DNA of 64,000 nucleotides. It comes from Bacteroidaceae bacterium. Lineage in GTDB: Bacteria; Bacteroidota; Bacteroidia; Bacteroidales; Bacteroidaceae. The position numbers were made by a program, and so were the translations under genes. Under the pieces are notes generated by a model. That model ran no database searches, was not told the origin of the DNA, and saw nothing but the letters and a program-made list of their open reading frames with translations. Position 1 is the first letter of the stretch, and every line of letters starts with the position of its first letter. The stretch spans positions 1-64,000 of the forward strand of contig JAFZDY010000057.1 of the NCBI GenBank assembly GCA_017560945.1, given 5' to 3'. Shown here piece after piece: positions 32,679 to 41,946 of this stretch.

Positions 32679-34679
32679 TCAGTACCTCCACTCTATCCCT
32701 ATTCTCCACGAACGGCCTGGCATAGGATAATACTTAATCACCTCGTACTGCCTATCGGTAAGATTCACCACATCAGCATGTAGGCGCAAAGTGTTATTGT
32801 TTTTCAGAGAGAAGGTGCGCGAGGCAGAGAAGCCCTGCTCCACATAGGCATCAATTTCATTTGCGGGTACATTCTGATCCATGAAGTAACGCTTACCCAC
32901 GGCTATGAGTGTATATCCCAACTGTACCCAAGGGGTCTTTAATATCATGGATGCATTGCCACTATGTTTCGGAGTGTAAGGTAATTGATGACGATAATTC
33001 TTGGACGACGGATTGGTCAAGTCAAATGCTTGTTGGTAAGTGTAGTTTCCATTCACGTCTACCTCCCACCCTTTACACAATGAGAGACTGGAGGCCAATG
33101 TTGCATCCACACCACGAATCTCCACCTCGCCATAGTTGGCCATACGCCACACATACACCGAGGGGAATGCTACAATCTTATCCTTTACCTTGTTGTAGTA
33201 TGCATCTATGGTTAACGAAAGGTTACTTAGCCATGCGTTTGTTGGCCTTGCACTCCACGTTACTCCTACGTTGTATTCAGTGGCGTCCTCAGGGCGCAAT
33301 GCCGTGTTTCCCGAACGACGATAATAGAGTTCGTTGAACGTAGGTACGCGAAAAGTATTCTTGTAAAGGGCACGGAAATAGAGTGCCTCGCCACTCCATG
33401 GACGAAAAGAGACAGCAATAGATGGCGACAGATGCTTACGATCAGCAGGTCTTATACCTGAACTTACTTTATCCGTTGTGTAAGTACCCATCAAATGTGT
33501 GCTCAGGTTCCATCCCCCTTTTCGAAAGGAGGCATTCAATACCGTCAACGAGGTCAATCGAACAGGGTTGGGAGAGTCATCAATATTGTTACGTAAGGTA
33601 TTGACAAAACCATCTTGTGCCAACGAGAATGTAAGTTCTTGCAATGGTATCCATCGCATAGTAGCCGAAGCATAATACTCATCCTGGCGGTGTACATCCA
33701 CCTGTTTTCCATCTTGATACTTCACATCAGTGTCCTCGTACCTATTCCATGCATGGTTATATTTGGCTTGTGCGCGAATCTGCCACTCAGGAGAGAAATG
33801 TTTTTCATAAGCGACCTGAGTAAAAAAGTTCTCGTCCCACAATCGCTCGCGTGCCGTAGGATTGTACAGTATGACTCCACCTGGCAACCCACGCTCCGAC
33901 TTGTAGAAATACCCTTTTCCCATTAAGTGACTTTCGTCTCTAAAAGTATGATAGAGGTTACCCTCTGCGTGCCAACTGTATATATCGGAGTTTCGACGTC
34001 GTTCGATAGTCTCTGTCCGTCCGTTTTTCAAAGTGAAGGGATAGATACCATCGGCTCGCATATAGTCACCCTCCAACATCACCTCCGTACGTTCTCCCCA
34101 TTTACGAGCATATCGGATGGATGGAGTGATGTATCCAAACGATCCTCCGCGCAACGATACACGCCACGCTTCGTCCTTACCATCAGAGAAAGTGGGTCGT
34201 TGAGTGCGTATGTTCAATATACCTGCCGAGGCGTATGCACGAGCCGATTGCAAAAGGTCACTTCCCTGCCCTACGGCTAACGAGAGTTCCTCTACATTGT
34301 CCAACGAGAATCTGCCTACATCTATCTGTCCAGCTTGGATGTTGCTCACCGTCACTCCATCGTAGCTCACGGCCGTATGCGCCGCACCAAGGCTACGTAC
34401 CGACACGGTCTTCAATCCACCAATGCCACCATAATCGCGCACCGTAGTACCAGCAAATCGTTTCACGGCATCGGCCACACTCTGTATGCCCAATGTCTCC
34501 AATTGCTCACGGCTAATGGATTGCACGGGTTGTGACGAAGCCACAGACTTGGGTGTCCTGCGAGCCTTTATGGTCACTTCGTCAATCGTGTGAAGGGTAT
34601 CAACCACCGATTGAGCACGTACAGGAATGTTAAGCAAACTACTCAACAACAAAAGGTTGAGCACGTAGCGTACACTCAT
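32679..34679 (-). CDS. btuB: TonB-dependent cobalamin receptor BtuB
   Basis: The 666-residue outer-membrane receptor has a signal peptide, a TonB-box-like TIDEVTIKARR, a plug domain (about 45-150; LETLGIQSVADAVKRFAGTTVRDYGGIGGLKTVSVRSLGAAHTAVSYDGVTV), and a 22-strand barrel ending in RIGIEWRY with a C-terminal aromatic. It lacks the long N-terminal carboxypeptidase-like extension of SusC proteins, as BtuB does. First gene after the cobalamin riboswitch. It should import B12 or related corrinoids with TonB energy. Confidence 0.92.
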   Translation of the reverse strand: MSVRYVLNLLLLSSLLNIPVRAQSVVDTLHTIDEVTIKARRTPKSVASSQPVQSISREQLETLGIQSVADAVKRFAGTTVRDYGGIGGLKTVSVRSLGAAHTAVSYDGVTVSNIQAGQIDVGRFSLDNVEELSLAVGQGSDLLQSARAYASAGILNIRTQRPTFSDGKDEAWRVSLRGGSFGYITPSIRYARKWGERTEVMLEGDYMRADGIYPFTLKNGRTETIERRRNSDIYSWHAEGNLYHTFRDESHLMGKGYFYKSERGLPGGVILYNPTARERLWDENFFTQVAYEKHFSPEWQIRAQAKYNHAWNRYEDTDVKYQDGKQVDVHRQDEYYASATMRWIPLQELTFSLAQDGFVNTLRNNIDDSPNPVRLTSLTVLNASFRKGGWNLSTHLMGTYTTDKVSSGIRPADRKHLSPSIAVSFRPWSGEALYFRALYKNTFRVPTFNELYYRRSGNTALRPEDATEYNVGVTWSARPTNAWLSNLSLTIDAYYNKVKDKIVAFPSVYVWRMANYGEVEIRGVDATLASSLSLCKGWEVDVNGNYTYQQAFDLTNPSSKNYRHQLPYTPKHSGNASMILKTPWVQLGYTLIAVGKRYFMDQNVPANEIDAYVEQGFSASRTFSLKNNNTLRLHADVVNLTDRQYEVIKYYPMPGRSWRIGIEWRY

Positions 34680-34721
34680 CTACAACAAAAAGATGTTTGT
34701 TTACACAATGTTAATTCCCAG

Positions 34722-34935
34722 CACCTTTCCTCGAAGCACAGGGATTTTTGACTCTGTTTTGCAGGTCTTCTGACTTACTCCTCTTGCCTGTTTGGCCTTC
34801 CCATCTTCTCCTAAAGAAAAACAGTGACCATCATGTAAACAGACATTCGTAAAGAATTGGAGTTCACAGCAGCGGGACTGTTCGGGACTTTCACCCGATT
34901 CCCTTTTCATCCTACACGACCGCAGAGGCCTATCG
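34722..34935 (-). ncRNA. cobalamin riboswitch
   Basis: Read on the minus strand, it shows GAATCGGGTGAAAGTCCCG then AACAGTCCCGCTGCTGTGA (about 34855-34905), the conserved core of cobalamin riboswitches, and the B12 box AAGTCAGAAGACCTGC at 34776-34761. It lies between a strong promoter and the btuB start. Expected action: with B12 bound, the operon is shut off. Exact ends are estimated. Confidence 0.93.
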
Positions 34936-34948
34936 GAACAAAACGTTG

Positions 34949-34979
34949 CAAAGGTAATAATTAATATCGCACGGACAAA
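34949..34979 (-). promoter_or_regulatory. promoter of the B12 uptake operon
   Basis: Minus-strand TTTG (34979-34976) and TACCTTTG (34956-34949), 19 bases apart, just upstream of the riboswitch. Confidence 0.8.
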
Positions 34980-35013
34980 AAGTTTCTCCTTTTTTTTGAG
35001 ATACGATTCTCTA

Positions 35014-37092
35014 TTACTTGTTCAACTCCTTCAAATATTCATAAAATGCATATTGCGAACGTATGTTTGTTTCATCGGTAGCAGGGGTGAATACATTTCT
35101 CAAGTCTTTGTCCACTCGACAAGCCTTTTGGTTGTCAGAGAGTTGGAAATGAAGCATATCGATGAGTTGTTGTTTGAGCCTTTTATCGTAAATGGGAGTC
35201 ACCACCTCGATGCGGCGATAGAGATTTCGACGCATCCAATCGGGGGAGCCAAGGTAGATGCGAGGATTGCCATTGCCAGCAAAGTACCACACGCGAGAAT
35301 GTTCGAGGAAACTATCCACAATGCGGGTGACACGTATATTTCGGCTAAACTCTTCACCAGGGATAAGGCAACAGATGCCACGCACAATGAGGTCAATCTG
35401 CACCCCATCCATGCTGGCCATATAGAGTTCGTTGATGATGGCAGGGTCTTGCAAGGCATTCATCTTTAAGATGATGCGTCCACCCTTCCCTTGTTTGGCG
35501 AAGCGCCTTTCATTTTGAATGAGAGCCTTCAACTTAGGCACAAGATTGAACTGAGCCACAAGTAAGCGCTTGAAATCAACACTTTCACTCTCCTTACGCA
35601 GATAAGCAAAGAGGTTTTGAAGGTCGAGCACAACGGCGCGATTGCTTGTAAAGAGACCGATGTCAGCATATTGGCGAGCAGTTTTCTCGTTGAAGTTTCC
35701 TGTGCTGACGTAAGCATAGCTACACGTCTGATTGCCATTGGCCGAGTGTCGAAGGACGAGAGCCACTTTGGCGTGCACTTTCAACCCTTTGATGCTATAG
35801 ATTATGTGAATGCCAGCGGCGCGCATGAGTTCGGCCGTCTCGAGGTTGTTCTCCTCGTCGAAGCGAGCCTTCAACTCCACAAACACGGTGACACGTTTAC
35901 CATTTTGCGCAGCAGCAATGAGGGCATTGATGACGGCTGAGTTCTCGGCCACGCGATATTGGGTAAGCATGATGTCGGTGCAAAGGGGGTCGTGCACCGC
36001 CTCGTAGAGGAAGTTGATGAAGTGAGTGAAGGAGTGATAGGGATAAAACAACATCAAGTCGCGCTTGGCTACGTAACGGAAGACAGACTTCTTTGCCTCG
36101 GTCAAAGGCTTGAACATCATAGTCGTGGGGCGTTCTTCCTCCTGTTTGAGCAGAGGATTGGGACAAGGCAAGTGGCGCAAGTCTTCGAGGTTGAGGTGGC
36201 GATCGCCCTTCACCAATTCGTCCTTCGTAATGTCAAAGGATTGCACAAGATAGGCCAAGAAGTCGTCGGGCATCTGTCCGTCGTAAAGGAAACGACTGAT
36301 GGCACCATTCTTGCGGTGTTTCACCTTGGTTTTCAGTTGAGTAAGGAGGTCGTTTGTAGCTATATTATCCACCAGGATGTCGGCGTCGCGCGAGATTTTG
36401 AAGCAATAGCAACTATCCCATTCGTAGCCAGGAAACATCTGAGCCACATACATGCTGATGATGTCCTCCATATATATAATGTAGTCGCACTCGCCCAAGC
36501 GAGGGAGTTCAACAAAGCGAGGCACCTTGCTATAGGGGAGTTTCATGAGGAAATATTCGTACCTACCCTGTCGCTTGAGACGAACGGCCATGTAGAGGCG
36601 ATTGTCGCGAAGGAAGGTGCTGACCACTCCCCTCTCCACTGGCACTGGTTGCAGATAGGGAAATATCTCGTCAGTAAAGTAGTGTTGCAGATACGGTTTG
36701 TGCACCTCCTCCACCTCCGAAGGGTCTTGGTAGAAGACAATGCGATTTCTCCGCAACGTAGGCACTATCATTTGTTCAAAGATGCGTGTACGCTCGGCCA
36801 GTTGACGAGTCGTCTCCTCCACTATCTGTCCAAGCAACTCAGTAGCCTCCTCACGAGTAGTGTCTTCGTCCACCTTCTTCCCATATGCCACGGCTCGGTG
36901 TTCAGCCACTCGCACCTTGTAAAACTCCTCAAGGTTAGAGGTATAGATGGCTATGAAGTTGATGCGCTCGTACAGAGGCAAACGCTCGTCAGCGGCCTCC
37001 AACAACACTCGATAGTTGAACGAGAGCCAACTCATATCTCGGTTGAAATAACGGAAGGGAGGGTACTCTATTCTTGGTTTTCTCATGGTCAA
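35014..37092 (-). CDS. ppk1: polyphosphate kinase 1
   Basis: The 692-residue protein has the PPK1 layout: N-terminal FNRDMSWLSFNYRVL, head domain, and two PLD-like catalytic domains with the phosphorylated His in KVHAKVALVLR, then YVSTGNFNEKTARQYADIGLFTSN, and later ARGxC-type IVRGICCLIPG with FLEHSRVWYF. It makes inorganic polyphosphate from ATP and reverses the reaction. Length and motifs are normal. Divergent from the phosphodiesterase gene. Confidence 0.96.
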   Translation of the reverse strand: MTMRKPRIEYPPFRYFNRDMSWLSFNYRVLLEAADERLPLYERINFIAIYTSNLEEFYKVRVAEHRAVAYGKKVDEDTTREEATELLGQIVEETTRQLAERTRIFEQMIVPTLRRNRIVFYQDPSEVEEVHKPYLQHYFTDEIFPYLQPVPVERGVVSTFLRDNRLYMAVRLKRQGRYEYFLMKLPYSKVPRFVELPRLGECDYIIYMEDIISMYVAQMFPGYEWDSCYCFKISRDADILVDNIATNDLLTQLKTKVKHRKNGAISRFLYDGQMPDDFLAYLVQSFDITKDELVKGDRHLNLEDLRHLPCPNPLLKQEEERPTTMMFKPLTEAKKSVFRYVAKRDLMLFYPYHSFTHFINFLYEAVHDPLCTDIMLTQYRVAENSAVINALIAAAQNGKRVTVFVELKARFDEENNLETAELMRAAGIHIIYSIKGLKVHAKVALVLRHSANGNQTCSYAYVSTGNFNEKTARQYADIGLFTSNRAVVLDLQNLFAYLRKESESVDFKRLLVAQFNLVPKLKALIQNERRFAKQGKGGRIILKMNALQDPAIINELYMASMDGVQIDLIVRGICCLIPGEEFSRNIRVTRIVDSFLEHSRVWYFAGNGNPRIYLGSPDWMRRNLYRRIEVVTPIYDKRLKQQLIDMLHFQLSDNQKACRVDKDLRNVFTPATDETNIRSQYAFYEYLKELNK

Positions 37093-37167
37093 GTCTCTTT
37101 AAAAGTTTTGCTCGGACAAATCTCTCATCAGTTTCACAATCGTAAACTCAACTTTAAGGTCGAAATC

Positions 37168-37198
37168 TTTCATTTTCTCGTCAAAAGTAGTACATTTG
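37168..37198 (+). promoter_or_regulatory. promoter of the YfcE-like phosphodiesterase
   Basis: TTTC (37168-37171) and TACATTTG (37191-37198), 19 bases apart, 22 bases ahead of the ATG. Confidence 0.6.
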
Positions 37199-37219
37199 CA
37201 CCACAAAGCCAAGAAAAAG

Positions 37220-37711
37220 ATGAAAAGAATTGGATTATTATCGGATACTCATGCATTTTGGGACGAAAAGTACCTGAAATACTTCGAAAGTTGCGACGAA
37301 ATATGGCACGCAGGCGACATAGGTTCGTTAGAAGTGGCTGAAAAGTTAGCTGCTTTCCGTCCCTTGCGGGCCGTGTATGGCAACATCGATGGGCAGGACA
37401 TCCGTCGCCTCTATCCCCAAACCCTTCGCTTCACCGTGGAGGAGGCCGAAGTGGTGATGAAGCACATAGGTGGTTATCCTGGTAAGTACGACCCCTCCAT
37501 CGTGGGAAGCCTGATAGTGCGTCCACCCAAACTCTTCATCAGCGGACATTCACATATACTAAAGGTGAAGTTCGATAAGACACTTAACATGCTTCATATA
37601 AACCCTGGTGCTGCTGGCAACTATGGGTTTCACAAGGTGCGCACCCTCGTCCGCTTCACCATCAATGGCTCGAAGTTCGAGGACATGGAGGTAATAGAGT
37701 TGAGCGATTAA
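37220..37711 (+). CDS. YfcE/MJ0936-type metallophosphoesterase
   Basis: From the ATG at 37220 the protein has 163 residues. Metal-binding motifs are intact: LLSDTHAFWD, WHAGDIGS, VYGNIDGQ, and SGHSHILKV near the end, followed by NPGAAGNYG. The family hydrolyses phosphodiesters; the physiological substrate is unknown. The frame extends upstream to a TTG at 37196, which is inside the -7 box and is not the start. A perfect palindrome follows 41 bases after the stop. Confidence 0.9.
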   Translation: MKRIGLLSDTHAFWDEKYLKYFESCDEIWHAGDIGSLEVAEKLAAFRPLRAVYGNIDGQDIRRLYPQTLRFTVEEAEVVMKHIGGYPGKYDPSIVGSLIVRPPKLFISGHSHILKVKFDKTLNMLHINPGAAGNYGFHKVRTLVRFTINGSKFEDMEVIELSD

Positions 37712-37751
37712 ACGGACCCTTCCTCTGTTTGGAGGTTTGTCATAAATATAT

Positions 37752-37827
37752 TTAGGCACGGATTACACGGAAAAATTACACACAAGTAAAGTATAAAACC
37801 GTGTTTATCCGTGTAATCCGTGCCTAA
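37752..37827 (+). repeat. GGCACGGATTACACGG palindrome, copy 3 (perfect)
   Basis: TTAGGCACGGATTACACGGA (37752-37771) pairs with 37808-37827 without mismatch (20 bases each) around a 36-base centre. Confidence 0.9.
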
Positions 37828-37949
37828 GATTTTGAGTAGTTTAAATTATGCCCCCCCTTCAAATAGCAACAAGTTTATTCGACTGTTAATTTTCCGTAAG
37901 AAATACACATCTACTATTAAATCGATACGTACTTTCGCACCTATATCAT

Positions 37950-37957
37950 TACCTTTG
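37950..37957 (+). promoter_or_regulatory. -7 box of the PLDc_N protein gene
   Basis: TACCTTTG, 37 bases before the ATG at 37994. No good -33 element. Confidence 0.5.
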
Positions 37958-37993
37958 CAAGAGTATTTATTAACTTAAAAATCATATCTCATC

Positions 37994-38353
37994 ATGTTTG
38001 CAATTCTTATTTTGTTCGTTGTCGTATTGATAATGGCATTTGCGTTGAAGGACGTCTTCACCCGCGAAATGGATGACCTCTACAAAATCCTTTGGACGAT
38101 AGTCATCTTGGCATTCCCCATCTTGGGAGCATGTGCCTACTATTTCTCCAAGTCCTTTGGTGTGCATAAAGACCCACGCACCGCCTATCGCGAGCGATAC
38201 TATCAAAAAGCCCACGAAGACGAACAGGGCGAAGAGGATAAACCTGTCGAGAGGGAGAGCGGAATTTCCAACATCAATCTTTTCCTCATCATCACTTTGA
38301 TATTTGGAGTTCTCGCATTCCTCGTACACGGCTTCTTCACCATCAAGGTTTAG
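37994..38353 (+). CDS. PLDc_N-domain membrane protein
   Basis: The 119-residue protein has two N-terminal helices (FAILILFVVVLIMAFAL; LWTIVILAFPILGACAYYF) in the cardiolipin-synthase N-terminal (PLDc_N) arrangement, with the usual LYKILWTIVILAFPILG wording, a highly charged central loop (ERYYQKAHEDEQGEEDKPVERESG), and a third helix (NLFLIITLIFGVLAFLVHGFF). The family often protects or accompanies secreted enzymes and sporulation factors; no specific role is known here. Monocistronic, with its own -7 box and a terminator-like element after it. Confidence 0.75.
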   Translation: MFAILILFVVVLIMAFALKDVFTREMDDLYKILWTIVILAFPILGACAYYFSKSFGVHKDPRTAYRERYYQKAHEDEQGEEDKPVERESGISNINLFLIITLIFGVLAFLVHGFFTIKV

Positions 38354-38432
38354 ACACACATCATCCCAAGGCTAAGCCTACTTTAACCCTGAGTTAAGGT
38401 TACCTTAACCCAAGGCTGATGTAAGCATACAT

Positions 38433-38474
38433 TTCTCCCCTACCTAAAAAAACTTTTTCTCAGGTAGGGGAGAA
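38433..38474 (+). terminator. terminator-like hairpin (CTCCCCTACCT arms)
   Basis: TTCTCCCCTACCT (38433-38445) pairs with AGGTAGGGGAGAA (38462-38474) around A7 and T5 runs, then GAAAATTTTCTC. It belongs with the elements at 24184 and 45242. Confidence 0.7.
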
Positions 38475-38532
38475 AATTTTCTCAGGCAAAGGAGAAAAAA
38501 CACACCCATTGACAAAAAAAGGAGGGCTTTCT

Positions 38533-38563
38533 TTTGTAAAGAAGACAAATTACACTAATTTTG
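38533..38563 (+). promoter_or_regulatory. promoter of phoH
   Basis: TTTG (38533-38536) and TAATTTTG (38556-38563), 19 bases apart, 19 bases before the ATG. Confidence 0.65.
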
Positions 38564-38581
38564 CCCACATAAAGGAAAAAC

Positions 38582-39607
38582 ATGATAGAAAAACATATCG
38601 TACTCGAAGATGTCGACCCCGTGATTTTCTACGGGGTGAACAATGCCAACATGCAGATGATAAAGGCATTGTACCCCAAGTTGCGCATTGTAGCGCGCGA
38701 CAACGTCATCAAAGTAATGGGTGACGAGGAGGAAATGTGTGCCTTTGAAGAGCACATCGTAGCACTGGAAAAACATTGTGCAAAATACAATTCACTGAAG
38801 GAAGAGGTCATCCTCGACATCATCAAGGGCAACACCCCTCATATAGAGAAGACAGGCGACGTCATCGTCTATAGCGTCACAGGCAAGGCCATCACTCCAC
38901 GAAGCGAAAACCAACTGAAGTTGGTGAAAGAGTACGAGAAGAACGACATGATATTTGCCATCGGCCCCGCCGGCTCGGGAAAAACCTACACCGCCATAGC
39001 CTTGGCCGTGCGCGCACTAAAGAATAAGGAGAAGAAGAAAATCATCCTCAGCCGCCCAGCCGTAGAGGCAGGCGAGAAACTCGGTTTCCTGCCAGGAGAC
39101 ATGAAAGAGAAGATTGACCCCTATCTGCAACCCCTCTACGACGCCCTGCAGGACATGATACCCGCCGCCAAGTTGAAGGAATACATGGAGCTGAACATCA
39201 TACAGATAGCCCCCTTGGCCTTCATGCGCGGACGCACACTGAACGATGCAGTAGTCATCCTCGACGAAGCACAAAACACTACTTCGGCACAAATCAAGAT
39301 GTTCCTCACCCGCATGGGCATGAACACCAAAATGATAGTGACTGGCGACATGACTCAGATCGACCTCCCACACTCACAAACCTCGGGCCTCATCCAAGCC
39401 ATGAAGATCCTCAAAGGAGTGAAAGGCATCAGTTTCGTTGAATTGAACAAAAAGGACATCGTACGCCACAAACTCGTCACCAAAATCGTGGAGGCGTATG
39501 AGAAATATGATAAGGAGCAGAAGGTCGCCAATGAGGAAAAAAAGATACAAAAACATAAGGATACAGAAAAACAAGATACTGACAATTCGGAAGCAGAAAA
39601 GAACTGA
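38582..39607 (+). CDS. phoH: PhoH-family ATPase
   Basis: The 341-residue protein has the PhoH core: Walker A GPAGSGKT (128-135), SRPAVEAGEKLGFLPGDMKEKIDPYLQPLYDAL, Walker B VVILDEAQNTT, and VTGDMTQIDLP. The family is ATP-binding and linked to RNA metabolism and phosphate starvation in some bacteria. The last 25 residues (KIQKHKDTEKQDTDNSEAEKN) are low-complexity charged sequence. A truncated minus-strand frame overlaps this 3' end by 253 bases. Confidence 0.94.
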   Translation: MIEKHIVLEDVDPVIFYGVNNANMQMIKALYPKLRIVARDNVIKVMGDEEEMCAFEEHIVALEKHCAKYNSLKEEVILDIIKGNTPHIEKTGDVIVYSVTGKAITPRSENQLKLVKEYEKNDMIFAIGPAGSGKTYTAIALAVRALKNKEKKKIILSRPAVEAGEKLGFLPGDMKEKIDPYLQPLYDALQDMIPAAKLKEYMELNIIQIAPLAFMRGRTLNDAVVILDEAQNTTSAQIKMFLTRMGMNTKMIVTGDMTQIDLPHSQTSGLIQAMKILKGVKGISFVELNKKDIVRHKLVTKIVEAYEKYDKEQKVANEEKKIQKHKDTEKQDTDNSEAEKN

Positions 39608-39894
39608 GAACTGCACGATTTTTCCCTACGTAACCACTGGCAAAAATCGTAAAAATCTGCATGACCAACATATTGGGCAAGGATATCCAATGTAGACATA
39701 CGCGGAGCATGCACATCACCGACGTATCCATACAGGCGCTTCAGGGTAGAGACTGAGACTCCTGCCCGCACCTCTTGACCTAATAACAATGCTAATTCCT
39801 CGAATCCATTCGACACATTTAACCGACGACCAAACTTCTTTTCGGCTAATGACATCAGTTCGTTTATCTCTATTTTGTAATCAGGATTGCCCAT
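39355..39894 (-). pseudogene. truncated DNA-binding-domain protein running antisense into phoH
   Basis: A 179-codon frame starts at 39894. Its first about 92 residues look like a genuine Bacteroidales domain I associate with N-termini of uncharacterised proteins: LMSLAEKKFGRRLNVSNGFEELALLL, VSVSTLKRLYGYVGDVHAPRMSTLDILAQYVGHADFYDFCQWL (the LKRLYGY and LDILAQYVG pattern suggests a helix-turn-helix). After KSCSSQFF the frame continues as low-complexity Ser/Phe/Cys sequence that is simply the antisense of phoH, so the original C-terminal part is missing. Most likely a gene whose 3' part was deleted up to the end of phoH. It may be translated as a short DNA-binding protein with an aberrant tail. 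Confidence 0.55.
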
Positions 39895-39975
39895 TATTCG
39901 TCAACTTTATAGATTATATGACGCGAAGACATATATAATTCGGCAAACAACCATCCATTTCTAAGAAAAAAGAAT

Positions 39976-39983
39976 TATCTTTG
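39976..39983 (+). promoter_or_regulatory. -7 box of purC
   Basis: TATCTTTG, 71 bases before the purC ATG; -33 box not clear. Confidence 0.5.
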
Positions 39984-40053
39984 CGGCCGTACCAATCCCT
40001 TTCAATGGGTTTTCCAAAAAGAAATTTATAACATTATACTAAGAATATAGAAG

Positions 40054-40992
40054 ATGAAAGCATTAACAGCAACAGAGTACACCTTCCCCGGACAGGTGGG
40101 AGTGTACCACGGAAAAGTACGTGACGTATATAACATGGGTGACAAGCTCGTGATGGTAGCTACTGACCGCATCTCGGCATTTGATGTGGTATTGCCCAAG
40201 GGTATTCCCTTCAAGGGACAGATGCTGAATCAGATTGCAGCTAAGTTCTTGGATGCTACTACCGACATCTGCCCCAACTGGAAACTGGCTACTCCCGACC
40301 CTATGGTGACCGTAGGTGTAATGTGCGAAGGCTTCCCTGTGGAAATGATTGTACGCGGATACCTCTGCGGATCGGCTTGGCGTGCTTACAAGAGTGGTGT
40401 GCGCGAGATTTGCGGTGTGAAATTACCTGAAGGTATGAAGGAAAACCAGAAGTTCCCCGAACCTATCATCACCCCCACTACCAAGGCAGAGATCGGTGAA
40501 CACGATGCCGACATCAGCAAGGAGGAAATCTTGGCTAAGGGATTGGCTACTCCCGAAGAGTACGCATTGCTGGAGCAGTATACATTGGCCCTCTTCAAGC
40601 GCGGTACAGAGATTGCAGCTGAGCGTGGCCTCATCTTGGTAGATACCAAATACGAGTTTGGTAAGCACGATGGAAAGATCTACTTGATGGACGAAATCCA
40701 TACTCCCGACTCAAGCCGCTACTTCTATAGCGAGGGTTACGAGGAGCGTTTCGAGAAGGGTGAACCCCAGAAGCAACTTTCTAAGGAATTCGTACGCGAG
40801 TGGCTGATGGACAATGGTTTCCAAGGTAAGGAAGGCCAGCAGGTTCCCGAGATGACTGACGAAATAGTAACAAGCATCAGCGAACGCTACATCGAACTTT
40901 ACGAGCACATCACCGGTGAAAAGTTTGTAAAGGAAACTACCGACGACATTGCCGCACGCATCGAGAAAAATGTGACGGAATATTTGAAGTAA
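40054..40992 (+). CDS. purC: SAICAR synthetase (phosphoribosylaminoimidazole-succinocarboxamide synthase)
   Basis: The 312-residue protein has the SAICAR synthetase motifs: [83 protein letters not shown]. It joins CAIR to aspartate in purine synthesis. The length, about 70 residues more than the short E. coli form, fits the long type. Next to aroE with a G/C-rich repeat between. Confidence 0.97.
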   Translation: MKALTATEYTFPGQVGVYHGKVRDVYNMGDKLVMVATDRISAFDVVLPKGIPFKGQMLNQIAAKFLDATTDICPNWKLATPDPMVTVGVMCEGFPVEMIVRGYLCGSAWRAYKSGVREICGVKLPEGMKENQKFPEPIITPTTKAEIGEHDADISKEEILAKGLATPEEYALLEQYTLALFKRGTEIAAERGLILVDTKYEFGKHDGKIYLMDEIHTPDSSRYFYSEGYEERFEKGEPQKQLSKEFVREWLMDNGFQGKEGQQVPEMTDEIVTSISERYIELYEHITGEKFVKETTDDIAARIEKNVTEYLK

Positions 40993-41002
40993 TATAAAGA
41001 GA

Positions 41003-41047
41003 TCCCACCCCTCACCCTCCCCTGGAGGGACGAGGGGGGAGGGTCCG
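41003..41047 (+). repeat. G/C-rich intergenic repeat, copy 2
   Basis: CCCACCCCTCACCCTCCCC...GGAGGGACGAGGGGGGAGGG lies between purC and aroE and folds CCCTCCCCT with GGAGGG-type arms. Its composition resembles the tex-tail repeat at 1059-1097. Confidence 0.55.
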
Positions 41048-41058
41048 ATATAAAGGAT

Positions 41059-41805
41059 ATGGACAAATACGGACTAATCGGGTATCCTTTGGGACACTCT
41101 TTCTCCAAAGGTTTTTTTAACGATCGTTTTCAAAACGAAGGTATTGATGCCGAGTACATCAATTTCGAAATTCCCACCATTCACGATTTACCAGATGTGG
41201 TGGAGGAAAATCCTGAGTTGCGCGGCCTCAACGTAACCATCCCTTATAAGGAAAGAGTGCTTGACTACCTGGATGAACTGACTCCCAATGCCATGGCCAT
41301 CAAAGCCGTAAATGTCATCAAGATTGTTCGTTCAAAGGACAGGAAATCGTACAAACTCATCGGTCACAATACCGATGTGATAGGATTTACCCAATCCATA
41401 GAAGGGTTATTAAAGCCCCACCACAAAAAAGCATTGGTACTTGGTACTGGTGGAGCCTCCAAAGCCATCTGCCACGGATTGGAAATGTTGGGATTGGAGT
41501 ATCAATTGGTTTCACGCACGGAAACGGAAGTGGCCATTTGTTACGAGCAATTGACACCACAGATAATGGAAGAGTATAACGTCATTATCAATACTACCCC
41601 ATTGGGAATGTATCCGAACACCAACAAATGTCCTGACATTCCTTACGAATGCATTACCTCGCAACACCTGCTTTATGACCTTCTTTATAATCCTGACACG
41701 ACTTTGTTCATGCGCAAAGGTATGGCACAGGGCGCCACGGTGAAGAATGGCCTTGAGATGTTGCTTCTGCAAGCCATTGCTGGATGGGAAATATGGAATG
41801 AATGA
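41059..41805 (+). CDS. aroE: shikimate dehydrogenase
   Basis: The 248-residue protein has YGLIGYPLGHSFSKGFFN (shikimate site, with the catalytic-lysine motif NVTIPYKE), and GTGGASKAI for NADP binding. It reduces 3-dehydroshikimate in chorismate biosynthesis. At 248 residues it is the compact Bacteroidetes form. It follows purC by 66 bases including a repeat, so co-transcription is possible. Confidence 0.95.
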   Translation: MDKYGLIGYPLGHSFSKGFFNDRFQNEGIDAEYINFEIPTIHDLPDVVEENPELRGLNVTIPYKERVLDYLDELTPNAMAIKAVNVIKIVRSKDRKSYKLIGHNTDVIGFTQSIEGLLKPHHKKALVLGTGGASKAICHGLEMLGLEYQLVSRTETEVAICYEQLTPQIMEEYNVIINTTPLGMYPNTNKCPDIPYECITSQHLLYDLLYNPDTTLFMRKGMAQGATVKNGLEMLLLQAIAGWEIWNE

Positions 41806-41813
41806 CAGGTAAT

Positions 41814-41927
41814 ATTCAAGATTTAAAGTTCAAGATTTAAAGTCTAAATTCCAAACATTTTAGGCACGGATTACACGGACATTAAGGTTGATACAACCAT
41901 ATAGAAACCGTGTAATCCGTGCCTAAA
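41814..41927 (+). repeat. TTCAAGATTTAAAG repeats plus GGCACGGATTACACGG palindrome, copy 4
   Basis: ATTCAAGATTTAAAG occurs twice in tandem (about 41814-41842), matching the inner motif at 14641-14739. Directly after comes a palindrome: TTTAGGCACGGATTACACGG (41859-41878) pairs with 41908-41927, perfect over 20 bases, centre 29 bases. Confidence 0.85.
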
Positions 41928-41946
41928 TTTATTTCTGTCACTGCCT

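Noticed and set aside
35959-37341. A 460-codon open frame on the plus strand opposite ppk1
   Set aside because: It runs through the well-supported ppk1 coding sequence and its product has no recognisable motifs; a shadow of the codon bias of ppk1.
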